Of a stretch of 64,000 nt of DNA, positions 41,499 to 51,041 are shown piece after piece. The DNA comes from Paracoccus sp. S1E-3 (GTDB lineage Bacteria > Pseudomonadota > Alphaproteobacteria > Rhodobacterales > Rhodobacteraceae): NCBI RefSeq assembly GCF_013868135.1, contig NZ_JACEMU010000004.1, positions 124,001-188,000 on the forward strand, in the 5' to 3' direction. The number at the start of each line of letters is the position of its first letter. Positions within the stretch are counted from its first letter, which is position 1. The notes under the pieces were generated by a model. The model made no database searches and was not told the DNA's origin. It was given only the letters and a program-made list of their open reading frames with translations. The position numbers and the translations under genes are program-made.

Positions 41499-42392
41499 TC
41501 AGTGGATGCGCTCCTTCGGCTCGCAATCGACCGTTTCCATCTGCAGGGTCGTATGATGCAGGTCATAATCGTCCTGCAAGCGCTTCTCGATCTGCTGCCG
41601 GACCGCTTCAGCGTCGGCGCCGTCCTCGATCACAGCATGCGCCGTCAGCGAATTCTGGCTTTTCGTCAGCGACCACAGGTGCAGGTCATGGACCGAGGCG
41701 ACGCCTGGGGTCGTGGCGATGGTCTTTTCAACCTCGGCAAGGCTCATCCCCTCGGGCACGCCTTCCAGCAGGATATTCACGCATTCCTTCAGCAACACCC
41801 AAGTGCGCGGGAACACCATGAAGCCGATGCCGACGGCCAACACCGAGTCCACCCACGTCCAGCCGGTGAAATAGATGATGATCGCGCCAAGAATGACGCC
41901 GGCCGAACCGAGCATGTCGGCCCAGACCTCAAGATAAGCGCCCTTCACGTTCAGGCTGCTGTCCTTGTGCCCGGTCAGCAGCCGCATCGAGGTCAGATTG
42001 ACCGCAAGGCCGATCGCCGCGACCACCAGCATGCCGACCGACTGAACCTCGGTCGGCGCATACAGGCGCTCATAGGCTTCGTAGAGGATGTAGAACGCCA
42101 CCCCCAGCAACAGCAGGGCGTTGAAGGTCGCCGCGAGGATCTCGAAGCGGGCATAGCCATAGGTTCGCAGCAGATCCGCCGCGCGCCGTCCAAGGTAGAT
42201 CGCGACCAGTGCGATCCCCAATGCCAGCGCATCGGTCGCCATGTGCATGGCATCGGAAAGCAGCGCCAGACTGCCGGTGACGAAACTGCCGATGATTTCG
42301 GCGACCATATAAGTCGCTGTCAGTCCGAAGGCCATCCACAGGCGCGGGATCGGGGTGTTCTGAATGTCCCCGTGATCATGGTCGCCACTCAT
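41499..42392 (-). CDS. Cation diffusion facilitator (Zn/Co/Cd exporter, CzcD-like)
   Basis: About 297 residues with six predicted helices. Metal-site motifs of the CDF family are seen: a His-rich N-terminus (SGDHDHGD), LALLSDAMHMATDALALG (HxxxD) and KGAYLEVWADMLGSAGV; the cytoplasmic domain has SVHDLHLWSLT. It exports divalent metals using proton antiport. ATG 42392 preferred: AGGAG lies nine bases upstream, whereas ATGs at 42398 and 42401 abut it. The 230 bases between prfB and this gene hold nothing I recognise. Confidence 0.93.
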   Translation of the reverse strand: MSGDHDHGDIQNTPIPRLWMAFGLTATYMVAEIIGSFVTGSLALLSDAMHMATDALALGIALVAIYLGRRAADLLRTYGYARFEILAATFNALLLLGVAFYILYEAYERLYAPTEVQSVGMLVVAAIGLAVNLTSMRLLTGHKDSSLNVKGAYLEVWADMLGSAGVILGAIIIYFTGWTWVDSVLAVGIGFMVFPRTWVLLKECVNILLEGVPEGMSLAEVEKTIATTPGVASVHDLHLWSLTKSQNSLTAHAVIEDGADAEAVRQQIEKRLQDDYDLHHTTLQMETVDCEPKERIH

Positions 42393-42575
42393 CGGCATCA
42401 TCTCCTGACAGTGTTGGCTGCCCCGGTGATCGGACCAGGACGGGTTCGGCAGCTTCGGTCGGGCTGATCTGCCTTGCGAGGATCAGCCGGCTTCAATTCT
42501 AGCGCAGGACAGGCACTGATGCCATCGCTGGTGCCGGCGTTGTTGATTTCAATGTCATTTCTGCAGGACGGGGCG

Positions 42576-44429
42576 TCACCGATACCCCGCCGCCTGCAAC
42601 TCGAACAGCTCGCGATAGCGGCCCGGCTGTTCCATCAATTCCTCATGTGTGCCCTCGGCCTCGATGCGGCCGCGGTCCAGCACCAGGATACGGTCGGCCA
42701 TCCGCACCGAGCTGAACCGGTGCGAGATCAGCACGGCAGTCTTCCCCGCCGATAACTCCTTGAAGCGTTCGAAGACCTCGAATTCGGAACGGGCATCCAG
42801 CGCCGCGGTTGGCTCGTCCAGAATCAGCACTTGGGCGTCGCGCATATAGGCCCGCGCGATGGCGAGTTTCTGCCACTCGCCACCGGACAGCTCGACCCCG
42901 TTGGCAAAACGCTTGCCGATCATCTGGTCATAGCCCGAGGGGAGCTTTTCGATCACCCGGTCGGCCAAAGCACGCTCGGCGGCAGCCTCGATGCGCGGGC
43001 GGTCGTCGCGGGCCTCGATCCGGCCGACGGCGATATTGTCGGCGGCGGTCAGATTGTAGCGGACGAAATCCTGAAAGATCACCCCCACGGCCGCCCGCAG
43101 GCTGGCGAGGTCATAGTCGCGAAGGTCGCGCCCGTCCAGCAGGATGCGGCCCTCATCGGGGTCGTAAAGCCGCGCCAGCAGCTTGACCAGCGTGGTCTTG
43201 CCAGCGCCGTTTTCGCCCACCAGCGCCAACGTTTCGCCCGCATGCAGGGTGAAGGAGAGGTCGCGCACCGCCCAATGGGTCGCGCCGGGATAGCGGAAGC
43301 CGACATTCTCGAACACGAAGCCCTGACGGATGGGGTCGGGGACCGGGATGGCATCGGGGGCCGAGATGATTTCCGGCGTGACCTTGAAGAAATCGAACAG
43401 ATCGTCGAGGTAAAGCGCCTGCGCAGCGGTGGTCGAGAAGGAGAGCAGCAGCCCTTCCAGCAAGGCGCGCAGGCGCTGGAAGGACCCGGCGAGGAAGGTC
43501 AGGTCGCCGATGGTGATGGTGCCCGACAGCGTCTTGCCCACGATCCACAGATAGGCCGCATAATAGCCGAGCGTGCCGATGGCGGTGAAAGCTGCGCCCC
43601 AGCCTGCACGCGCCTGCGCAATGCGGCGACGTTCGCGGTAGAAGCGCTCGGACAGCGCGCGGTAGCGGTCGGCAAGGAAAGCATGGAGACCGAAGATCTT
43701 GATTTCCTTTGCCGTTTCCGATTCGGCCGAAATTCTGCGGATATAGTCCAGTTCGCGCCGTTCCGATGTGCGGCCGAAATCCAGCGCGTAGTTTCGGCTG
43801 TTGAAATGCGCCTCGCCCAGAAAGGCCGGGATCAGGGTGACCAGCAGCAGCACAACCAGCCAGGGGTTATAGGCGATCAGACCGCCGGCAAAGGTCAGCA
43901 CGGTCACGATATCCTGCATCTGCCCGAAGATCTGCCCCATCAGCGTCATGCGTCCGGCGGCCTGACGGCGGGCGCGATCCAGCTTGTCCTGAAACGCGGC
44001 GTCCTCGAAATCCTCCAGATCGAGCTCGGCGGCGTGGGCCATCAGATCCATGGTCATCGAAATGGTCAGCCGCTCGGCCAGCAGGGCATCGATCAGCCCG
44101 ACCAGTCGCCCCAGCAGATCCGAGACGATGGCCAGCCCGAATTCCAGCGCCACCAGCCAGGCCAGATGCCCGGTCAGCCCGCTGGACCACCATTCGGTCA
44201 GCGTCTCAGGCCCGTCGAGCGCGACCAGCCGAATCACCTCGTCGATGATCAGCTTGCCGATCCAGAGCGAGGTGATCGGCACCAGCGCCCGCAACAGTCG
44301 CAGCAGGATGGTCGCCGCCGTCAGCCCCGGCGCCGCCTTCCAGACCATGCGCAGGAAGGGGGGCAGGTTCTTCATCGCCGCCCAGCGGGCGGCGAAGGTC
44401 TTTGGCGGCTCCTTCGGCGGCGGGGCCAT
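42576..44429 (-). CDS. ABC exporter, fused permease/ATPase
   Basis: A 617-residue half-transporter with an N-terminal membrane domain (about five or six helices, residues 30-340) and a C-terminal ATPase: Walker A GENGAGKTTLV, signature LSGGEWQKLAIARAYM, Walker B VLILDEPTAAL, and H-loop ISHR. Substrate unknown; could be lipid, peptide or drug. Its start overlaps the oppF stop by one base, so it is probably co-transcribed as the tail of the opp operon. Confidence 0.93.
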   Translation of the reverse strand: MAPPPKEPPKTFAARWAAMKNLPPFLRMVWKAAPGLTAATILLRLLRALVPITSLWIGKLIIDEVIRLVALDGPETLTEWWSSGLTGHLAWLVALEFGLAIVSDLLGRLVGLIDALLAERLTISMTMDLMAHAAELDLEDFEDAAFQDKLDRARRQAAGRMTLMGQIFGQMQDIVTVLTFAGGLIAYNPWLVVLLLVTLIPAFLGEAHFNSRNYALDFGRTSERRELDYIRRISAESETAKEIKIFGLHAFLADRYRALSERFYRERRRIAQARAGWGAAFTAIGTLGYYAAYLWIVGKTLSGTITIGDLTFLAGSFQRLRALLEGLLLSFSTTAAQALYLDDLFDFFKVTPEIISAPDAIPVPDPIRQGFVFENVGFRYPGATHWAVRDLSFTLHAGETLALVGENGAGKTTLVKLLARLYDPDEGRILLDGRDLRDYDLASLRAAVGVIFQDFVRYNLTAADNIAVGRIEARDDRPRIEAAAERALADRVIEKLPSGYDQMIGKRFANGVELSGGEWQKLAIARAYMRDAQVLILDEPTAALDARSEFEVFERFKELSAGKTAVLISHRFSSVRMADRILVLDRGRIEAEGTHEELMEQPGRYRELFELQAAGYR

Positions 44430-45463
44430 CAGGCGGCCTCGACCACCTGAGCGCGGGCGATTTCATCGGCGGTGAAGGGGCCAGGGAAATGGCAGGCCGT
44501 CAGATGCCCCGGCTCGCCCATCAGTGCCGGCACGGTTTCGGCGCAGACCGGCTGGGCGCGCGGGCAGCGGGTGCGAAAGACGCAGCCCGAGGGGGGCGCC
44601 ATCGGCGAGGGCAGCTCTCCGGCCAGCGGGATGATGGTCTTCGACCGCTCCATCTCGGGGTCGGGGACCGGGACGGCAGACAGCAGGGCCTGCGTATAGG
44701 GGTGCTGCGGGGTGGTATAGAGCGACTCCGCCTCGGCCACCTCCATCACCTTGCCCAGATACATGACCAGCACGCGGTCGCTGATATGCTTCACCACCGA
44801 CAGGTCATGGGCGATGAAGATCAGCGCCAGACCCAGATCGCGCTGCAGATCAGCCAGCAGGTTGATGACCTGCGCCTGAATCGACACATCCAGCGCCGAG
44901 ACGGGTTCGTCGCAGATCACCAGCTTCGGTTCCACGATCAGCGCCCGCGCGATGCCGATCCGCTGGCATTGGCCGCCCGAGAATTCGTGCGGATAGCGGT
45001 TGATCTGGTTGGGCAGCAGCCCCACACGTTCCATCATCTCCTTCACGCGGGTCTTCACCGTTTCGCGCGACAGGCCGGGATGGTGGGTGACCAGCGGCTC
45101 GGCGATGATCTGGCCGACGGTCATGCGCGGGTTCAGCGAGGCCAGCGGGTCCTGGAAGACCATCTGGATGTCGCTGCGATATTTCAGCATCTTGCGCGGC
45201 GACAGGCCGATCAGATTGGTGCCGTCCTGCCAGCGCGCGGTGCCGCTGGCGGGGGCCAGACCGATCAGCGCCCGCGCCAGCGTCGACTTGCCGGACCCGG
45301 ATTCGCCGACCACCCCCAGCGTCTCGCCGGGGTTCAGGGTGAAATTGACGCCGCCCACCGCATGCAGCAGGCGGGGCTTCGTCCAGGGCAGGTCGCCCTC
45401 GCGCCGGATGTCGAAGGTGACGCGCAGGTCCTGCACCTCCAGAAGCGGCTTAGCGGTTGTCAT
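44429..45463 (-). CDS. oppF: Peptide ABC transporter ATPase (OppF type)
   Basis: A 344-residue ATPase: Walker [15 protein letters not shown], signature FSGGQCQRIGIARAL, Walker B LVICDEPVSALDVS. The C-terminal oligopeptide extension, with cysteines in SGCVFRTRCPRAQPVCAE, identifies the OppD/F group. It pairs with the OppD-type gene, overlapping it by 14 bases. Confidence 0.95.
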   Translation of the reverse strand: MTTAKPLLEVQDLRVTFDIRREGDLPWTKPRLLHAVGGVNFTLNPGETLGVVGESGSGKSTLARALIGLAPASGTARWQDGTNLIGLSPRKMLKYRSDIQMVFQDPLASLNPRMTVGQIIAEPLVTHHPGLSRETVKTRVKEMMERVGLLPNQINRYPHEFSGGQCQRIGIARALIVEPKLVICDEPVSALDVSIQAQVINLLADLQRDLGLALIFIAHDLSVVKHISDRVLVMYLGKVMEVAEAESLYTTPQHPYTQALLSAVPVPDPEMERSKTIIPLAGELPSPMAPPSGCVFRTRCPRAQPVCAETVPALMGEPGHLTACHFPGPFTADEIARAQVVEAA

Positions 45464-46562
45464 CGGCCATCTCCTCGGTGGTGGGTCGGTCGGTCAGTGC
45501 GTCCAGCATGTTCATCTCGGGATCGCCGATATCCATGCCGCCTGTATCGTCGGCGGCAGCCTCCATCGGCAGGTCCTCGTGATGCTTGGGGCCTGCGCGC
45601 ACCGTGTCGATGCCGGCGAAGCAGGCACGTTCGCGGCCGGGCGCGAAGGTTTCCAAGGGCGGCATGGTGGTCTGACAGACCTCCATCACGTAATCGCAGC
45701 GCGGCGCGAAGGGGCAGCCGGCCGGGGGGCGCGACATGTTGGGAGGGCTGCCGGGAATGGCCGACAGCTTGTCGCCCTTCTGGTCGACGCGCGGAATCGC
45801 TGCCAGCAGTCCCTGGGTATAGGGATGGGTCGGGTCCGCGAAGACCGGATCGGTAGGGGATTTTTCCATCACCCGGCCGCCATACATCACCATCACCCGC
45901 TCGCAGGAGCCGGCCACGACGCCCAGATCATGGGTGATGAGGATCATCGCCATGCCGAATTCGGTCTGCAGATCGTCCAGCAGCTTCATGATCTGCGCCT
46001 GCACGGTCACATCCAGCGCGGTCGTGGGTTCGTCCGCGATCAGCACGTCGGGCTTGCACAGCAGCGCCATGGCGATCATCACCCGCTGGCGCATCCCGCC
46101 CGAGAATTCGTGCGGATAAAGCCGCGCGCGCCCCCTGGCGTCGGGGATGCGCACCGCGTCCAGCATCCGCACGGATTCCGCCACCGCGGCCGATTTCGAC
46201 AGCCCGTGATGCAGGGTCAGCACCTCTGCCATCTGATCGGAGACCCGCATATAGGGGTTCAGCGAGGTCATCGGGTCCTGAAAGATCATCGCGATATGCT
46301 CGGCGCGAACGTCGTTCAGGGTTTTCAGCGGCGCGTTCAGGATTTCCTGCCCGTCGAACTTGACGCTGCCGGTGGCGCGGCCGTTTCTTGCCAGAAGCCC
46401 CATGATCGAAAACGCCAGCTGCGACTTGCCCGAGCCGGATTCGCCCACGATGCCCAGCGTCTCGCCCCGTTCCAGCGACATGTCGATGCCGTTGACGGCA
46501 TGGACCTGGCCATCATTGGTGTCGAAGGTGACGTTGAGGTTCTTGATGTCCAGAAGCGCCAT
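45450..46562 (-). CDS. oppD: Peptide ABC transporter ATPase (OppD type)
   Basis: A 370-residue ATPase with Walker [17 protein letters not shown], signature [15 protein letters not shown] and Walker [15 protein letters not shown], plus the OppD/F C-terminal cysteine block ([16 protein letters not shown]). A C-terminal acidic extension ([14 protein letters not shown]) is longer than usual. One base separates it from oppC. Confidence 0.95.
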   Translation of the reverse strand: MALLDIKNLNVTFDTNDGQVHAVNGIDMSLERGETLGIVGESGSGKSQLAFSIMGLLARNGRATGSVKFDGQEILNAPLKTLNDVRAEHIAMIFQDPMTSLNPYMRVSDQMAEVLTLHHGLSKSAAVAESVRMLDAVRIPDARGRARLYPHEFSGGMRQRVMIAMALLCKPDVLIADEPTTALDVTVQAQIMKLLDDLQTEFGMAMILITHDLGVVAGSCERVMVMYGGRVMEKSPTDPVFADPTHPYTQGLLAAIPRVDQKGDKLSAIPGSPPNMSRPPAGCPFAPRCDYVMEVCQTTMPPLETFAPGRERACFAGIDTVRAGPKHHEDLPMEAAADDTGGMDIGDPEMNMLDALTDRPTTEEMADDNR

Positions 46563-46563
46563 G

Positions 46564-47493
46564 TCAGCGGTCCTTCGGGTCGAGCGCGTCCCGCAACCCG
46601 TCCCCCACGAAGAAGAACGAGAACAGGGTCACAACGAAGAACCCCAGCGGGAAAGCGAGTTGCCAGATGGTGCCGTAACGCATGGTTCCGGCCCCTTCGG
46701 AAATCAGTGCGCCCCATGAGGTCAGGGGTTCCTGCACGCCGAGGCCCAGGAAGCTGATGAAGCTTTCGGTCAGGATCATCAGCGGCACCAGCAGCGTCGC
46801 ATAGACCGCGACCACGCCCAGAAGGTTGGGCACGATGTGGCGCAGGATGATCCTCCAGCTGGGCACGCCGGTGGCGCGGGCGGCCTCGATGAATTCGCGG
46901 TTCTTCAGCGTCAGGGTCTGGCCCCGGACGATGCGCGACATCTCCAGCCATGAAATCAGCCCGATGCCCAGAAACAGCATCGAGATCGAGCGCCCGAACA
47001 TCACCAGAAGCAGGATCAGCACGAACATGTACGGGATCGACATCAGGATATCGACCAGCCGCATCATCACCTGATCGGTGCGCCCGCCGATATAGCCCGA
47101 GGTTGCCCCGTAAAGCGTGCCCACAACCACCGCGACGAAAGCGCCGACGATCCCCACCATCAACGAGATCTGCGTGCCCTGCACAGTGCGCGCGAACAGG
47201 TCGCGGCCCAGATCGTCGGTGCCGAAATAATGCCCGTTGGCGATGGAGGGCGCGCCCAGCGTCGCGGCGGAGCCCATGACCTCATAATCGATGTCCTCGT
47301 TCGACCAGGCGGCGATGGAATTGCCGAAGGCCGCGAACAGCCCGATCAGAATCAGCACCACCAGCGCCACCAGGGCGGCGCGGTTGCGGAAGAAACGCTT
47401 GCGGGCATCGGCCCAGGGACTGCGGCCCTTGACCTCGGCCTGCGCCATGCGGTCGGACATTCCCTTGATTTTGTCGTGTTCTATCATTGTCAT
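46564..47493 (-). CDS. oppC: Peptide ABC transporter permease (OppC type)
   Basis: A 309-residue inner-membrane permease with an N-terminal cytoplasmic lead and six helices; the EAA loop is EFIEAARATGVPSWRIILRHIVPN, and GTDDLGRDLFARTVQG is the typical OppC/DppC segment. ATG 47493 was chosen because it falls four bases after the oppB stop; longer starts would overlap it. Confidence 0.95.
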   Translation of the reverse strand: MTMIEHDKIKGMSDRMAQAEVKGRSPWADARKRFFRNRAALVALVVLILIGLFAAFGNSIAAWSNEDIDYEVMGSAATLGAPSIANGHYFGTDDLGRDLFARTVQGTQISLMVGIVGAFVAVVVGTLYGATSGYIGGRTDQVMMRLVDILMSIPYMFVLILLLVMFGRSISMLFLGIGLISWLEMSRIVRGQTLTLKNREFIEAARATGVPSWRIILRHIVPNLLGVVAVYATLLVPLMILTESFISFLGLGVQEPLTSWGALISEGAGTMRYGTIWQLAFPLGFFVVTLFSFFFVGDGLRDALDPKDR

Positions 47494-47497
47494 GGCA

Positions 47498-48421
47498 TTA
47501 ATACCTGATCTTCGGGTCGATCCACGCATACAGAATATCGACGACCAGGCTGAACAGGATGGTCAGCGCGCCGATCAGGATCGTGACCCCCATCATCACC
47601 GCGTAGTCGCGGTTCAGCGCCGAATCAACGAAGGCCTTTCCGATGCCGCCGGTCGAGAAATACATGTCGATCACCACCGAGCCGGTGATCATCGACACGA
47701 AGGCAGGCCCCAGATAGGAAATCACCGGCAGCAGCGCGGGCTTCAGCGCATGCCGCAGGATGACCTTGCTTTCGGGAAGGCCCTTGGCGCGCGCGGTGCG
47801 GATGTGGTTCGAACTCAGCACCTCCAGCATCGAGGCGCGGGTGATCCGGGCGATGGACGCCATATAGGAGGTGGACAGCGCGATCACCGGCATGATCCAG
47901 AAGGCGGGATCGCTCCAGCTCCACCCGCCGCCGGGCAGCCAGCCGAGGATCAGCGTGAAGACCAGCACCAGAATCGGCGCCATCACGAAGTTCGGCAGCA
48001 CCTGCGCACCGATGGAAATTCCCACCGCCAGATAGTCCAGCCAGGTGTTGTGGCGGATGGCCGCAGCGGTTCCCAGCGCACAGCCGACCAGAACCGCAAC
48101 CACGAAGGAAATCATCCCGTAGGTCAGCGTCACCGGAAATCCTGCGGCGATCACCTGATTTACCGTGCGGTCGGGATATTCGAAGCTGGGCCCGAAATCG
48201 AAGCGGAAGACGACGCCTGAAAGGTAGTTCCACAACTGTACCAGCACCGGCTGGTCCAGCCCGTATTTCGCATTGATATTCGCCAGCACCTGCGGGGGCA
48301 GGGCGCGTTCCTGGGTGAAGGGTCCGCCAGGGGCCATGTGCATCAGCAGGAAGGATGCGACGATCAGCAGAAGCAGCGTCGGAATCGCAACGGCGAAGCG
48401 TCGGAGAATGAAGCCAAACAT
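47498..48421 (-). CDS. oppB: Peptide ABC transporter permease (OppB type)
   Basis: A 307-residue permease beginning MFGFILRRFAVAIPTLLLL, with APGGPFTQERALPPQVLANI (the OppB-specific periplasmic stretch) and the EAA loop NHIRTARAKGLPESKVILRHALKP. Six membrane helices are apparent. Normal length. Separated from oppA by 123 bases containing a stem-loop. Confidence 0.95.
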   Translation of the reverse strand: MFGFILRRFAVAIPTLLLLIVASFLLMHMAPGGPFTQERALPPQVLANINAKYGLDQPVLVQLWNYLSGVVFRFDFGPSFEYPDRTVNQVIAAGFPVTLTYGMISFVVAVLVGCALGTAAAIRHNTWLDYLAVGISIGAQVLPNFVMAPILVLVFTLILGWLPGGGWSWSDPAFWIMPVIALSTSYMASIARITRASMLEVLSSNHIRTARAKGLPESKVILRHALKPALLPVISYLGPAFVSMITGSVVIDMYFSTGGIGKAFVDSALNRDYAVMMGVTILIGALTILFSLVVDILYAWIDPKIRY

Positions 48422-48491
48422 GCCTGTCTTTTCCTCAGGGGTGGTCTGCCCGAAAATGGCAGCCCGTTTCCCGAAAGGGTGAATAGGTCAA

Positions 48492-48520
48492 ACGGGAGGC
48501 GCGATCCCCGCGCCCCCCGT
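48492..48520 (-). terminator. Stem-loop between oppA and oppB
   Basis: ACGGGAGGCGCG and CGCGCCCCCCGT form a 12-base stem with one mismatch and a 5-base loop, 25 bases after the oppA stop on the - strand. No T-run follows. Such intergenic stems commonly protect the upstream mRNA or partly terminate, giving more binding protein than permease. Confidence 0.55.
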
Positions 48521-48544
48521 CGGAGGTGATCAATGACGAGAGCG

Positions 48545-50149
48545 TCACTCGGCGACGCGGTACATGTCCTTAAGATACCAGTCGTTCATCACGTTATCCA
48601 GCGGCAAGCCCTTCACGTCCTTACGGATCATGTCGGCATTGGCATAGTGGTAGACGAAGGCCGCGGGCGCCTCGGCGGCAAGGATTTCCTCGGCGCGCTT
48701 GTAGATCGGCTTGGTGTCCTCGGCGGTCTTGGCGTCGGCCATCAGCTTGTCATATTCCGCGTTCGACCACTTGCCCGAGTTGTAGCCGTCGGTGCGGAAC
48801 CAGTCGAGGAAGGTCGAGGCTTCGTTGAAGTCGCCGCACCAGGCATAGCGCGCCACTTCGAAGTCCTGGTTCTGCAGGCGGTCGGTGTGGACCTTCCATT
48901 CGACATTGTTCAGGGTGACATTGACGCCCAGCTGTTTCCAGAACTGCTGAACGGCCACTGCCAGCTTCTTGTGATCTTCCGAGGTGTTGTACTGAATGGT
49001 CAGGTTGAGCGGGTTATCGGGGCCATAGCCGGCCTCGGCCAGCAGCGCCTTCGCTTCCTCGAGCCGCTGTTCCTGGGTCTTTGCCTCATCGGCGTTTTCA
49101 GGGGCCTCGAAGCCCTCGATCGCCCAGTGGGTCCAGGTCCAGGCCGGCTTCTGGCCGCCCTGCAGTACCTTGTCGACGATCACGTCGCGGTTCACCGCCA
49201 GCGACAGCGCCTTGCGCACGCGCACATCCTTCAGCGCTTCGGGGCCCTTGTCCGAAACGTTGAAGATATAGGCATAGGAGCAGGCTAAGGGGGTGGTGAT
49301 CGCCTCCTCGGGGTTCGACTCCTTCAGGCGCGGATATTGACCGGCGGGAATGTCGACGCGGTCCAGCTCGCCCGACTGATAGCGGGTCAGGCCGATATTG
49401 ATGTCATTGACGGTGATGCCCTTGGCCTTGGTGATGATGGTATTGGCCGCATCCCAGTAATTATCGTTCTTTTCCAGGGTGATATCCACGCCCAGATTGT
49501 GGCCGGTCAGGACATAGGCGCCATTGCCGACCAGCTTGCCCGGCTGCGTCCAGGCGTCGCCTTCGGCTTCCACGACCTTCTGATTGACCGGGAAGGTCGA
49601 GGCATGGGCCAGCGTCTTGATCAGATAGGGCGTCGGCGTCGACAGCTTCACTTCCAGCGTGTGATCGTCGAGGGCTTTCACGCCCAGTTCTTCCGGCTTC
49701 TTCTCGCCCTTCACCACGGCGGTGGCGTTTTCGATGTTCATCAGTTCGATGAACCAGGCATATTCCGACGCGGTCGCTGGGTCGGCCACCCGGCGCCAGG
49801 CATAGACGAAATCATTGGCGGTGACGGGATCGCCATTCGACCATTTGGCTTCCGGGCGCAGCTTGAACGTATAGGTCAGCTTGTCGTCCGACAGCGTGTA
49901 ATCGGTCGCGACGCCGGGGACCATGGCGCCCTTGTCATCCTCGTTATACAGACCCTCGAACAGCTGGCGCAGAATGTCCGATCCTTCGACATCGGTGTTC
50001 TTGGCCGGGTCGGTCGACTTGATCGCGTCCAGCAGCCAGAAGTTGTATTCCTGCTTGTCGGCCAGTTTCGTTCCCTCGGGCACGCTGGCGGCGACGGCGG
50101 GCAGCGCGAAGGACAGCGCAAGCGCCGTCGTGATCAGGAATTTGGTCAT
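48545..50149 (-). CDS. oppA: Peptide ABC transporter substrate-binding protein (OppA type)
   Basis: A 534-residue periplasmic protein (SBP_bac_5 family). The signal peptide is MTKFLITTALALSFALPAVAA. Typical blocks are VEGSDILRQLFEGLYNED, YTFKLRPEAKWSNGDPVTANDFVYAWRR, VKLSTPTPYLIKTLAH and VRKALSLAVNRDVIV. ATG 50149 gives the signal peptide; the frame extending to 50227 does not. First gene of oppA-B-C-D-F-ABC. Confidence 0.95.
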   Translation of the reverse strand: MTKFLITTALALSFALPAVAASVPEGTKLADKQEYNFWLLDAIKSTDPAKNTDVEGSDILRQLFEGLYNEDDKGAMVPGVATDYTLSDDKLTYTFKLRPEAKWSNGDPVTANDFVYAWRRVADPATASEYAWFIELMNIENATAVVKGEKKPEELGVKALDDHTLEVKLSTPTPYLIKTLAHASTFPVNQKVVEAEGDAWTQPGKLVGNGAYVLTGHNLGVDITLEKNDNYWDAANTIITKAKGITVNDINIGLTRYQSGELDRVDIPAGQYPRLKESNPEEAITTPLACSYAYIFNVSDKGPEALKDVRVRKALSLAVNRDVIVDKVLQGGQKPAWTWTHWAIEGFEAPENADEAKTQEQRLEEAKALLAEAGYGPDNPLNLTIQYNTSEDHKKLAVAVQQFWKQLGVNVTLNNVEWKVHTDRLQNQDFEVARYAWCGDFNEASTFLDWFRTDGYNSGKWSNAEYDKLMADAKTAEDTKPIYKRAEEILAAEAPAAFVYHYANADMIRKDVKGLPLDNVMNDWYLKDMYRVAE

Positions 50150-50411
50150 GGCATATCTCCCATTTTCGTTGGACGCTCTTTCGGCGCCGGAATGGCGCAA
50201 CGTTAGGCAAAACGATCCGTCTGGCAAGTGTTGTTACGTTTCGGTCACGGAACGTCGCGTCAACTTCGCGGCGCTGCAGCAATGCATTTGCAGCATTCCG
50301 CCGATTTTCCAGCCTTTGGGGTTGAACGAACGCAGGGGCAGGTTACAAAACGGAACATTCGTGCGCGCCGGGCTGGCAACGACAAGGTGCGCCGCAAGGG
50401 GAGGGATCTAT

Positions 50412-51041
50412 ATGAGCGGGCTATTGGCCCTGTCGCGCGGCATCGACCGCGTCAACACCACGATCGGCAGGGCGGTGTCCTGGCTGATCCTGCTGGCCGT
50501 GCTGGTCAGCGCCGGCAACGCCATCGTGCGGAAGGTTTTCAACACCTCATCGAATATGTGGCTGGAACTGCAGTGGTATCTGTATGGCGCGGCCTTTCTG
50601 GGCGCCGCCGCTTATACGCTGCTGGAAAACGAACATATCCGCATCGACCTGGTCTATGGCATGTGGCCGCGGAAGGTGCAGCACTGGATCGACCTGATCG
50701 GCAGCATCCTGTTCCTGATGCCCTTCGTCATTCTGATGATCTATTTCCTTTATCCCTGGACCGTCCGTTCCTTCGAGCGCGGCGAGATCTCGTCCAGTGC
50801 GGGCGGGCTGATCCTGTGGCCGGCCAAGTCGATGCTGCTGATCGGTTTCGTGCTGCTGTTCTTTCAAGGCATTTCCGAAATCATCAAGAAAATCGCGGTG
50901 ATGCGCGGGTTGATCCCCGATCCGCATGCGATGGCCGGCCATCACGCGCCGCTTGAAATCGACCCGGCGCTGATCGCCGAATCGGGTTTCGGCGCGCCCA
51001 AGGATGAACCCAGGGATGACGGCCGGGGGACCCGCACATGA
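50412..51041 (+). CDS. TRAP transporter small permease (DctQ type)
   Basis: A 209-residue membrane protein with four helices (RAVSWLILLAVLVSAGNAIV; LEL-QWYLYGAAFLGAAAYTLL; LIGSILFLMPFVILMIYFLY; KSMLLIGFVLLFFQGIS) and the ENEHIRIDLVY motif of the mannitol/chloroaromatic TRAP subgroup. A GGGGAGGG ribosome site precedes ATG 50412. Overlaps the large permease by ATGA. No binding protein gene is adjacent; the 262-base divergent spacer from oppA holds a TGCAGCA direct repeat (50275, 50289). Confidence 0.92.
   Translation: MSGLLALSRGIDRVNTTIGRAVSWLILLAVLVSAGNAIVRKVFNTSSNMWLELQWYLYGAAFLGAAAYTLLENEHIRIDLVYGMWPRKVQHWIDLIGSILFLMPFVILMIYFLYPWTVRSFERGEISSSAGGLILWPAKSMLLIGFVLLFFQGISEIIKKIAVMRGLIPDPHAMAGHHAPLEIDPALIAESGFGAPKDEPRDDGRGTRT

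Noticed and set aside
50275-50295. TGCAGCA direct repeat in the oppA/TRAP spacer as an operator
   Set aside because: Only two short copies; no regulator gene nearby. Mentioned under the TRAP gene but too weak for a feature.
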